From Deinococcus sp. KNUC1210 (GTDB lineage Bacteria > Deinococcota > Deinococci > Deinococcales > Deinococcaceae), in contig NZ_CP092189.1 of the NCBI RefSeq assembly GCF_022344005.1, positions 186,001 to 250,000 on the forward strand: 64,000 nucleotides of DNA, given 5' to 3'. The notes below the pieces were generated by a model. That model saw only the letters and a list, made by a program, of their open reading frames with translations. It ran no database searches and was not told the origin of the DNA. Made by a program: the position numbers and the translations under genes. Within the stretch, counting starts at the first letter, position 1; each line of letters opens with the position of its first letter. Of the stretch, positions 25,884-35,335 are shown piece after piece.

Positions 25884-26399
25884 TTAATTCTGACTGGGAA
25901 AGATGCCGAACAGCGAGATGATGTAGCGGATGCACAGATACGGCATCAGATTGTCGTGCGGTTGACTGTTGCCTGCGGCTCCTACCGACGCCCCGTTCAG
26001 CGACACAGTGGGCGTGTCGGCGATATACAGTTCACCGCTGCCGGGAGCGGCCAGCAGATTTCCCGCCGGATTCGTGCTGGTGGCCGCCTGTGCGGTGCCG
26101 ATCAGCGCGTGCGTGTGCTGAGGAAGCTGCTGAAGCGTCAGGGTGACGTTTTCGACACCGCCAGCCTGGCCAATGATGTAGTTGGAACCGACCGATACGC
26201 CCTGATGCACCGGCACGCGGCTTTGCAGGTTGGGCAGCGCAAAGGTCGTCTGTCCGTCGCCGCCGTAGGTGGTACCGATCAGGTTAAACAATGTTTCGTA
26301 TTCAGAGATGGGCAGGAGTGCACCGTTGCAGTCGGCCCACCCTGACGGCGCAAAGTTCCCGGCAAAGAGCCGTATTTCTCCAACATAGGGTTGTGACAT
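25884..26399 (-). CDS. Tail-collar (MdpB-like) protein 2
   Basis: 171 residues from ATG 26399, with GGGAG five bases upstream. Same architecture as its neighbours: EIRLFAGNFAPSGWADCNGA, LIGTTYGGDGQTTFALPNLQ, PQHTHAL and QPHDNLMPYLCIRYIISLFG. It ends 17 bases before the start of collar protein 3. The C-terminal strand (LCIRYIISLFGIFPSQN) diverges most from the other two, pointing to specialised positions in a hetero-oligomer. Confidence 0.88.
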   Translation of the reverse strand: MSQPYVGEIRLFAGNFAPSGWADCNGALLPISEYETLFNLIGTTYGGDGQTTFALPNLQSRVPVHQGVSVGSNYIIGQAGGVENVTLTLQQLPQHTHALIGTAQAATSTNPAGNLLAAPGSGELYIADTPTVSLNGASVGAAGNSQPHDNLMPYLCIRYIISLFGIFPSQN

Positions 26400-26456
26400 G
26401 AATCTCCCTTCGGGGGCGGGCTGCTCAACAGCGCTGGACAAGCTGAAACAAGAACG

Positions 26457-26978
26457 TCAGTTGCGACTCGGGAAAATGCCCTGAAGCGCGATGCAGAAAT
26501 TCATGACGAGATAGGGCGGCATATTTTCGTGTGGTTGACTGCCTCCGCTGGGCAAGAGCGCTGCCGGAGCCAGCACGGTCTGAGTACTGCCAGCGGGCGC
26601 ATAGACAGGAAACGTTGGAGCGGCCAGCACGTTGCCCCCCGGTATCCCTGCACTGGCAGGCGCAATCGCAGTCGCCGCCCCGGTGGACGCATTGAGCGGG
26701 TGGATGTGCGCGGGCATCTCGGAAGCGGTGAGCGTGTGTGTCCTCTCGCCGCTGCTCTGCCCCGGTATGTAACCGTTCCCCATATGAATCGGCACCCGGC
26801 CCTGAAGGTTGGGCAGCGCAAAATTGGTCTGTCCGTTGCCGCCGTAGGTGGTGCCCAGCAGTGCAAACAGCGCCTGATTCTGATTGATCGGCAACAGTTG
26901 CCCGTTGCACAGCGCCCATCCTCTGGGAGCAAAATTAAAACTCATCATCCTGATTTCGGACAGATACGGCGTGGACAC
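26457..26978 (-). CDS. Tail-collar (MdpB-like) protein 1
   Basis: 173 residues from GTG 26978, with GGAGG five bases upstream. Motifs: EIRMMSFNFAPRGWALCNGQ, LLGTTYGGNGQTNFALPNLQ and QPHENMPPYLVMNFCIALQG. The central motif is PAHIHPL, so the usual His-Thr-His is His-Ile-His here. It is the first of the three collar genes, 127 bases after the large beta-helix lipoprotein gene on the same strand. Confidence 0.88.
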   Translation of the reverse strand: MSTPYLSEIRMMSFNFAPRGWALCNGQLLPINQNQALFALLGTTYGGNGQTNFALPNLQGRVPIHMGNGYIPGQSSGERTHTLTASEMPAHIHPLNASTGAATAIAPASAGIPGGNVLAAPTFPVYAPAGSTQTVLAPAALLPSGGSQPHENMPPYLVMNFCIALQGIFPSRN

Positions 26979-27105
26979 GGCGGCCTCCAGAAACGAATAC
27001 AGCGGTCAGTGGGAGATTCAGAACAGTGATGTATGGGCTGGAGCAAACAAGGAAGCAGAGGCCGGGAATTCGTCAGGAACGCTCGTTCCGCTCCCGGTTC
27101 CTGCT

Positions 27106-29850
27106 CTAGAAGGTGGGCGTGGCGCAGGTGCCGCCGCTGACATTGCTGACCGTCCGGACTCTGGCTCCCGATTTCGGGTTGGTGATGTCGGTGTTGCGGA
27201 TGAAGTTGGCGATAGCAGTGGCGTCGGTTGAACCACCGCTGTAACCCTGCAATTTATAGAGGGTGCCGGGACGCTGGCGAATCTGGTAGCCGACCAGCCC
27301 ATTTCCGGGCACCCCCTCGTTTCCGACACTGCTGTTTGCGATCAGATTCACGCACAGCGTACTGCTTTCTCCGGCTGTGCCGTCTCCGGCGTTCAGGCGC
27401 ATGCCTTCCAGAGCCAGCGCACTGGGAAGGGCAATGACGTTGTTGCTGACGGTGGCGTCGAGACTGCCGCTGCTCACCTGCGTCGCCAGATCGATGCCGA
27501 AGGTGCCGAAACTCTTGATGGTGTTGCCGCTGAGCTGCACGGTGGCGTGCCCGGCTCCGGTGACATAGGTGGCGATGCCGGTGCCAAAGCTTCCGCTGTT
27601 CAGGGTGATGGTGTTGTTAGTCACGCGCCCCTGAACCGTCGCCGAAACAGGCTGCTTCGCATTGACCTGAAGAGCGCCCGAGGTTCCCGTGGTGGGATTG
27701 CTCAGGGTGTTGCCGGTCAGGGTGAAGTTGGCCGCACCAGAGCCGCCCAGATCCAGGAGTACATGCAGATTGGTATTGTCCGACAGCACGCTGTTGCTGA
27801 CGCTCACGGCAGTGCTGCTGCTGGAGGCGCTGGGAACGGTGTACAGCACGCCGTAGTTCTTGTTGCCGCTGATGTTCATCCAGTTCAGCGCCACGCTGGG
27901 AGCCGCGCCCGTAGACGTGACATTCACGCCGTTCTGAAGTGCGCCGCTGATGGTGCCGCCCGATCCGGCGGTGCTCCCGTCGCCGGTCACGCTCAGACTG
28001 CCCGGCGTATTCGTCAGGTTCACGCCGTGGGTGGGGCTGTTGCTGCTGCTCAGTTTGCTGAAGGAGGCTGCCAGGGTGCCGCTCGTGAGGTCGAGAGCGG
28101 GGCCACCAGCGGCGGTCACCGAGACGGCGGAAGTGGTGAGCGTGCCAAAGGACGTACCGAAGATGCCTGCACCGCCGGTGGCGTTCACGGTCAAGCCTGC
28201 CAGTTCATTGTCCTGGGCCAGCGTCAGCCCCGCGCCACTCAGCGTGGGCGCGCCCGCAGGATCGGCGGGCCGCAGGGTAGCCGCCCCCAGGGTCAGCGGC
28301 ACGCCGCCCCCGATCAGCCGCTGACTGGCTTTCAGCGTGAAGCCCGCGCTGCTGGTCGCACCGCTGCCGTGTGCCACATACACCGTGTCGCCCGCACTCG
28401 ACACCCCGCTCACCGACGACAGGCCCTGGAACGGCGAGTCCGAGCGACCGTCGCCCCCGGCGACGGTGTTGTCGACGTACCACACCCGGCCCGACACCGG
28501 GACGTTCGCACTCAGTGCCGGCGAGGTGCAGCCCGCGTTGTCCGAGACGCGGTAGCCCAGCGTTTCGGTGCTGCCGGTCCCGTCCCCCACCTTGGGCGTG
28601 AACGTGAAGCTGCCGTCACTGTTGAGGGTGCTGTTGCTGCCGGGCGTGCTGCCGGGCGCACTCGCCGCACTCAAGGTCGCCACCGCGCCGCCAGGGGCGG
28701 CGGGGTACGCCGCATAGTTCGACAGCACGCCGCTCGCGGCGGGCACGCTGCGGGTCGTGTTGCCGACCACGCTATACGGCCCGGCCCCCACCGTCTGCAG
28801 CGCCAGATTGCCGCCCAGGTGGGCCTGACGGTCCAGCCCGGCGGCCCCGGCCGTAGTGACCGAGCCGAGGAACACCGCGTTGGGGCCGCTGAGCGTGGTG
28901 CCGCATAGCGTCGCCACCTGGGTACTCGGCCCCAGCAGCGCCGCCCGCGCGGCGGCGCTGCTGCCCGCTCCCTGTTCTTCCACGCTCTCGCTCACCCGCG
29001 TCACGCTGTCGTCGACCGCTTCGAGCGTCAGCGACACGTTGAAGGGATCGTCGGCCGCGCTGGCCTGCAGCGGCACTTTCATCGCCAGCGTCACCACCCC
29101 GTCGTACTGTGCCGCCCCCGGACTGGCCGGCAGCGTGCGGCTGCCGGGCGTGCTGGGATTGCGAATCACGAAGCCGTAGGGCAGCACCCGGGTCACGCCG
29201 CTGGGCAGGCCCAGCGCCGCAGTTTCGCCGTCGGCATACAGCTGCAGATCTTCGCCGCCGCTCAGCACCCGGGGCGCATCGCTGGCCCGGTCGAAGGTCA
29301 TGGCGTGGGTCGGCAGCATCTGCGGAGCCAGCGCCGGATTCACGGCGCTGCCGTCGTATTTGAGCATCGCGCTCAGCGCGGTGCCGTTGACGCTGCTGGG
29401 CGTGCTCACCGCCACCAGGGTCGGATTGGTCCGCGCGGTGCCGTACGCGGCACCCGCCGACGTGGCGTTGCGGACCTTGAAGGTGGCATACAGGTAGCGC
29501 AGGCCGCCCGCGCCCCGCGTTCCGATCACAAACGAGCCGCTGGACACCGGCACCAGTTGCAGCCCGGCGGCGGTGTCACTCAGCGCCTGGCCGGTCAGCG
29601 GACTGAGGGCGGTCGAGGTGGCCGACGCGTCGTCGGCCCCGATATGGGAGAAGGTCACGCGCAGCAGACCCAGCGGGGTCAGCACGCTCGGCTGCGCGCT
29701 GGGCGGGGTGGGCGTCTGCGCCACCGGGGTGGTGGGGGTGGGCGCGGGCGCACTGGGCGCGGGACCGCCGCAGGCACTGAGCAGCAGGGCGCACAGCAGC
29801 AGGGCCGACGCGGGGCCGGCGGGGTGGCGGGAACGGGTGCGGGTGGTCAT
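27106..29850 (-). CDS. Surface lipoprotein with right-handed beta-helix
   Basis: 914 residues from ATG 29850 (GGAGG eight bases upstream). Lipobox LSAC with Cys27, then a Pro/Ala/Thr-rich linker. An N-terminal domain (about 55-300; LRYLYATFKVRNATS, LPYGFVIRNP) is shared with the lipoprotein encoded immediately upstream. An Ig-like segment contains GSFTFTPKVGDGTGS. From about 470 a parallel beta-helix begins at VWYVDNTVAGGDGRSDSPFQ and runs through Asn/Ser/Gly-rich rungs to about 850. Such helices bind or cleave polysaccharides or act as adhesins; no catalytic residues are recognised. Confidence 0.82.
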   Translation of the reverse strand: MTTRTRSRHPAGPASALLLCALLLSACGGPAPSAPAPTPTTPVAQTPTPPSAQPSVLTPLGLLRVTFSHIGADDASATSTALSPLTGQALSDTAAGLQLVPVSSGSFVIGTRGAGGLRYLYATFKVRNATSAGAAYGTARTNPTLVAVSTPSSVNGTALSAMLKYDGSAVNPALAPQMLPTHAMTFDRASDAPRVLSGGEDLQLYADGETAALGLPSGVTRVLPYGFVIRNPSTPGSRTLPASPGAAQYDGVVTLAMKVPLQASAADDPFNVSLTLEAVDDSVTRVSESVEEQGAGSSAAARAALLGPSTQVATLCGTTLSGPNAVFLGSVTTAGAAGLDRQAHLGGNLALQTVGAGPYSVVGNTTRSVPAASGVLSNYAAYPAAPGGAVATLSAASAPGSTPGSNSTLNSDGSFTFTPKVGDGTGSTETLGYRVSDNAGCTSPALSANVPVSGRVWYVDNTVAGGDGRSDSPFQGLSSVSGVSSAGDTVYVAHGSGATSSAGFTLKASQRLIGGGVPLTLGAATLRPADPAGAPTLSGAGLTLAQDNELAGLTVNATGGAGIFGTSFGTLTTSAVSVTAAGGPALDLTSGTLAASFSKLSSSNSPTHGVNLTNTPGSLSVTGDGSTAGSGGTISGALQNGVNVTSTGAAPSVALNWMNISGNKNYGVLYTVPSASSSSTAVSVSNSVLSDNTNLHVLLDLGGSGAANFTLTGNTLSNPTTGTSGALQVNAKQPVSATVQGRVTNNTITLNSGSFGTGIATYVTGAGHATVQLSGNTIKSFGTFGIDLATQVSSGSLDATVSNNVIALPSALALEGMRLNAGDGTAGESSTLCVNLIANSSVGNEGVPGNGLVGYQIRQRPGTLYKLQGYSGGSTDATAIANFIRNTDITNPKSGARVRTVSNVSGGTCATPTF

Positions 29851-29894
29851 CGGGGGCCCTCCGGCAGCAGACCTCAGGGAATGGGGTGGAGTCC

Positions 29895-30974
29895 TCACGG
29901 GCAGGCGTTGACCAGGAAAGTGGGCGCGGGGCTGGTGTCCCCGACCAGGCCCGCAGTGCGGACCTGGCAGATGCGCCGGGTGGTGACGCCCTGCACAGTG
30001 CCGAGCGCGGCGGTGCTGCCCGGCAGCACGTTGATCTGGGTGGCGGCGGTGTCGCTGGCGCGGTTCAGCACGGCGGCGTTGCTGGCCTGTTCGTCGAGAC
30101 TCTGGGTGACGCTGGTGGTGGGGTCGGCCACCACCAGGAAGACCATGTGAAACGAGAAGGGATCGCGGGCCGCGCCCGCGGCGGGCGTCTGGGTGGGATC
30201 GTCGGGTTGCAGCGGCAGCGTCACCGAGATCGCCACGCGCCCGTCGTACTGGTCGCTGGCAGGACTGGCGGGCAGGGTCCGGCGGGCGCTGCCCGCCGCC
30301 GCGGCGGGCGCGCGCACGACGTAGCCGAAGGGAAAGACCGTGCGGACGCCCAGATCGGCGTAACTGGTGACAGGACCGCTGGTGTGGGTGAAGTTGCCGG
30401 GCAGCACCTCGGCCTCGCTGTAGACCTGCAGGTCCTCGCCGCCGCTGGACAGCACCGCGCTGGCGGTGGTGGGCTGAAACTGCAGGGCGTGGGTGGGCAG
30501 GATACGGCGGGCCTGCCCAGCGGGCAGGGTGTGGCCGTCGAAGGTCTGCAGGCTGCTCAGGGCGGTGTCGTCCTGGGTGCCGGGCACTGCGACCGCCAGC
30601 AGGGTGAGGTTCTGGCGGCTGGTCGGTGAAGGCGTGCCGTCACTGTCGGCGTTGCGGACGCGGAAGGTGGCGGTGACGTAACGCTGCCCGGTGCCGGCGT
30701 TGCGGGCGCCGAGGTTGAAGACGCTGGTGGTGAGCGGCTGCAGTTGCAGCCCGCCGGGCTGTTCGGAGAGTGACTGGGCACCCAGGCGCGGCAACAGCCG
30801 GGCCGTGCTGTGCGGCTGGGGGCTGTCCAGCCCGGAGACCGTCACCTCGACCAGGCCGAGCGGCTGCAGACCCGAGGGAATAGTGGGCGCCGCAGGCACC
30901 CCGCACCCCACCAGACCCAACAGCACCAGCCACGCGGCACCCTGCCGGTTTACAGAACGGTGAAACAGGCTCAT
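29895..30974 (-). CDS. Lipoprotein sharing the N-terminal domain of its neighbour
   Basis: 359 residues from ATG 30974. Lipobox GLVGC with Cys24. The single large domain (GLVEVTVSGL, then RYVTATFRVRNADSD, ILPTHALQFQP, FPFGYVVRAP, YDGRVAISVTLPLQ) aligns block by block with the start of the beta-helix lipoprotein 44 bases downstream, so the two are duplicates of one module. It ends soon after a Cys-containing tail and lacks the beta-helix. Probably the first gene of the surface-protein run. Function unknown. Confidence 0.78.
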   Translation of the reverse strand: MSLFHRSVNRQGAAWLVLLGLVGCGVPAAPTIPSGLQPLGLVEVTVSGLDSPQPHSTARLLPRLGAQSLSEQPGGLQLQPLTTSVFNLGARNAGTGQRYVTATFRVRNADSDGTPSPTSRQNLTLLAVAVPGTQDDTALSSLQTFDGHTLPAGQARRILPTHALQFQPTTASAVLSSGGEDLQVYSEAEVLPGNFTHTSGPVTSYADLGVRTVFPFGYVVRAPAAAAGSARRTLPASPASDQYDGRVAISVTLPLQPDDPTQTPAAGAARDPFSFHMVFLVVADPTTSVTQSLDEQASNAAVLNRASDTAATQINVLPGSTAALGTVQGVTTRRICQVRTAGLVGDTSPAPTFLVNACP

Positions 30975-31626
30975 GAAGACCCTGCCTTGACAGGTACACG
31001 ACAGAAAGACAGACAATTCATCGGGGCTCCTTTCCAGCACAGTGAATTTCCAGCAGGAGCGGGAAACACGGCAGGTCGAAACGACCTAACTTGCAGTTGA
31101 TGCTCTGGGGCGTGCGCCAATCATCTGGCCGACATCCACACGTGCGAAGTCTTGAAGCGGCCATCCACCCGAGTCGAAACCGGCGCGCACAGTGGACAGC
31201 AGCTGCCCCGGCCTTCAAGTAAAGCGGAAAATGCCAACCTGATCGTCCGCGCAGACGAAAGAATCAGGATCGGCAGCAGTCTGATCTGCCGGGTTCTGAC
31301 GATGAAGCAAGTTAAATGGTGACGCCTGTGGAAGGGTTGGCAATCTGGCTGTAGACCCTCCACTGATCCATCTGACCTCCGGCATACATGGCGAGCGGCA
31401 ATCCATCGGCATACAGCGAGAATGGCAGGACATCGGAAGAGGCGTCGCAAAAGCGGATGGTGAATGTCTGATAAACGCATTAGTTATGCGCGTATTTGTT
31501 CATTTTGTCAATATCCATATGCGGAAAAAGGGCGACTGACACGCACTCAGTGAGCATATCCAATTTCCCCGGACCTTCATCTGTCTCACCTCCGGCGCTC
31601 CTGACCTCTGCTCTAGACTCGCCCCG
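30975..31626. other. Gene-free region, about 650 bases
   Basis: Divergent gap between the lipoprotein gene and meaB. Short open frames on both strands lack start signals and recognisable composition. The main visible element is a minus-strand promoter-like site at 31482-31511; the stretch 31470-31530 is AT-rich. Confidence 0.5.
31482..31511 (-). promoter_or_regulatory. Candidate promoter for the surface-lipoprotein run
   Basis: A perfect TTGACA (complement of 31506-31511) is followed after 17-19 bases by CATAAC/TAACTA (31481-31488). It points toward the lipoprotein gene, but the implied leader is about 500 bases, so the assignment is tentative. Confidence 0.4.
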
Positions 31627-32586
31627 ATGAACGACACTTCCGACGCTGCCTCGCTGCTTGCCCGCTTCCGCGCCCGCGACGTGCGTGCTCTGGCCCGCGC
31701 CATCACGCGGGTCGAATCGGGATCAAGCGATGCCCCGGCCATCCTGCGGGCCGCCCGCACCGCGTTGGCCGCCGCGCCGCAGCTTCCCACCGTCATCGGG
31801 CTGACCGGCAGCCCCGGCAGCGGCAAAAGCACCCTGGTTTCGGCGCTGATCCAGCATCTGCGGGCACTGGGCAAAACCGTGGGCGTGCTGGCTGTCGATC
31901 CCAGCAGTCCGTTTTCCGGCGGCGCGATTCTGGGCGACCGTATCCGCATGCTGGGCCACCACGCCGACGCGGGCGTCTATGTGCGCTCGCTGGCGTCACG
32001 GGGGGCACTGGGCGGATTGTCGGCCCGCACGATGCAGGTACTGAGCGTCATGGAGGGCTTCGGGTTCGACGTTCTGCTGCTGGAAACGGTGGGCGTGGGG
32101 CAGTCGGAACTGGATATAGCCGCGGTCGCCGACCACACCGTTCTGGTACTGACTCCCGCCGGGGGCGACGGCGTGCAGGCGTTCAAGGCGGGCATCATGG
32201 AAGTGGCCGACGTGCTGGTGGTGAACAAGGCCGATCTGCCGGGAAGCGAACGCACGGTGCGCGAACTGCGGGCCGCCCAGATGCTGGCCCCGCACGACGA
32301 GCACACCTTCTTTCCGCCCATCGTGCAGACCGTCGCCAGCAGAACTGAAGGGCTGGCGGCCCTGCTGGACGCGGTACAGGCGCACCGGACGCATCTGGGC
32401 GAGGCCGGGTTGACAGCCAGACGGCTGGGCCGCGCCCGCTTCGAACTGCGCTCGCTCATCTGGATGCGGGCCATGAACGCCGCGAATTCAGTCGATCCAC
32501 GGCTGCTTGAACGCATCTCGGCAGGCGAAACGAGCGCCGAAGAGGTGGCCGAACACCTGTTAGGCAGACACGGAGAGGTGCGCTAG
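31627..32586 (+). CDS. meaB: MeaB/ArgK-type G-protein chaperone of B12 acyl-CoA mutase
   Basis: 319 residues. Walker A LTGSPGSGKSTLVSAL, the GILGDRIRM switch region (SGGAILGDRIRML), ETVGVGQSELDIA (Walker B/switch) and NKAD for guanine recognition. MeaB loads and protects the adenosylcobalamin cofactor of methylmalonyl/isobutyryl-CoA mutases by GTP hydrolysis. TAGACT (31615-31620) lies seven bases before the ATG, a leaderless pattern. The two mutase subunits follow on the same strand. The family was once called ArgK through a mistaken transport role. Confidence 0.95.
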   Translation: MNDTSDAASLLARFRARDVRALARAITRVESGSSDAPAILRAARTALAAAPQLPTVIGLTGSPGSGKSTLVSALIQHLRALGKTVGVLAVDPSSPFSGGAILGDRIRMLGHHADAGVYVRSLASRGALGGLSARTMQVLSVMEGFGFDVLLLETVGVGQSELDIAAVADHTVLVLTPAGGDGVQAFKAGIMEVADVLVVNKADLPGSERTVRELRAAQMLAPHDEHTFFPPIVQTVASRTEGLAALLDAVQAHRTHLGEAGLTARRLGRARFELRSLIWMRAMNAANSVDPRLLERISAGETSAEEVAEHLLGRHGEVR

Positions 32587-32744
32587 GCTGAGGGCAACCC
32601 CTCCCCTTTCCATTCATTGGCCCCTGCGGTCAGCCGAAGACAACCCCGCTCCAAGAACAGCAGTCTGAACACCAGGGACCTCAGCAGACGGCTTCATCCG
32701 ATTTCCGAAGCTGCACTCAGCGCCCCTGCACACGGAGGAACGCC

Positions 32745-33193
32745 ATGCACGAATCGAACAGTTCTGCCGCACCCGAACGCCGTATCCGGGTGCTGATCGC
32801 CAAACCCGGCATGGACGGCCATGACCGGGGCGCAAAGTGGTGGCCCGCGCCCTACGCGATGCGGGCATGGAGGTGGTCTACACCGGGCTACGCCAGACCG
32901 CCGAGATGATCGTGAACGCGGCCGTTCAGGAAGACGTGGACGCCATCGGGGTCAGCGTCCTGTCGGGAGCGCACATGTCGTACTTCCGCGAGATCAAGCG
33001 GCTGCTGCAGGAACGCGGCGCAGACGACATTCTGGTGTTCGGGGGCGGCATCATTCCCGATCAGGATCTACAGACGCTGGCCGAGCTGGGCGTGGGCCGG
33101 GTCTTCACGCCGGGGGCCAGCACCGAGGACGCCGCCGACTATCTGCGGAGCGAGGTCGGGCGGCGCTGGCAGCAGGAAAGCAGCAAGCCTTGA
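32745..33193 (+). pseudogene. B12-binding small subunit of acyl-CoA mutase, frameshifted
   Basis: The true start is ATG 32745 (GGAGG six bases upstream). The frame reads to the cobalamin motif MDGHDRGAK near 32833, then is lost at AAAGTGG (32834-32840) and resumes one base out of phase as [20 protein letters not shown] to the stop at 33193. One missing G (or A) restores a continuous protein of about 149 residues, the normal size for a stand-alone B12 domain. The His in DGHDRG is the lower cobalt ligand. It partners the catalytic subunit at 33315. Because the protein is otherwise perfectly conserved, sequence error is likelier than decay. Confidence 0.88.
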
Positions 33194-33314
33194 GGGGAGC
33201 TCGCCGTGCTCCCTCTTCAGACTCTCATCCGTCTGCGCTGTATTCTGAAACAAACAAGCGTTTGTTAGCTGTTTCTCAGGAGCCGACCCGTGAAAAAACG
33301 AGTGGATCAGCAGT

Positions 33315-34931
<1,617 letters not shown>

Positions 34932-35335
34932 GGCAGATTTTGAGTGACGTTCGACAGGAACGAGCCAAAATCCGCTGCGTGATAAAGACGGAAGGCAGGA
35001 AGATAAGACACAACTATGCTCTGATAATCGGCTGAAGCCCTGGAAAAGCTTGCAAAGGACGCCCAGGATAAGGCCCAGCTTTAGTCAGATTGCCCCTTCA
35101 TTAAAAATGATAAAGAGACCCCTCCTAATCAGCGATCTGCTGTTAGGAGGGGTCTACTGCTGCAGCAGTGGACAGACATGAGAGGGTGCTGCCCACGAGT
35201 GTCGATCTTGCCCTGACATGTCGCCTAAATCATCGGTATATTTTCGGAGTTGGATGAGGTTATTTTAAATCCTCCAGCTTCATTCTCATATTCGTCCCCA
35301 CTCTCACTCTTTTCCGGTTCTTTCAGAGGTTTCTT
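34932..35335. other. Intergenic region with terminator hairpin
   Basis: About 400 bases without a supported gene. A 13-bp perfect hairpin AGACCCCTCCTAA / TTAGGAGGGGTCT (35116-35128, 35143-35155) probably ends the mutase transcript. Downstream the sequence turns AT-rich toward the lipoprotein gene, whose promoter should lie in 35220-35320. Confidence 0.6.
35116..35155 (+). terminator. Terminator hairpin after the mutase gene
   Basis: Perfect 13-bp stem with a 14-base loop, about 185 bases past the mutase stop. A T-run is seen only on the minus-strand side, so plus-strand efficiency is uncertain. Confidence 0.6.

Noticed and set aside
25348..26978. Prophage remnant, suggested by three tail-collar proteins
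   Set aside because: No capsid, terminase, baseplate, lysis or integrase gene nearby. Stand-alone collar-protein triplets are known outside phages.
31121..31480. 119-codon minus-strand open frame in the lipoprotein-meaB gap
   Set aside because: No ribosome-binding site or leaderless box, His/Arg/Cys-rich random-looking sequence and no domain.
32587..32744. Cobalamin riboswitch before the B12-binding mutase subunit
   Set aside because: The 158-base gap lacks a B12-box-like segment and any extended conserved-looking pairing; nothing supports a riboswitch.
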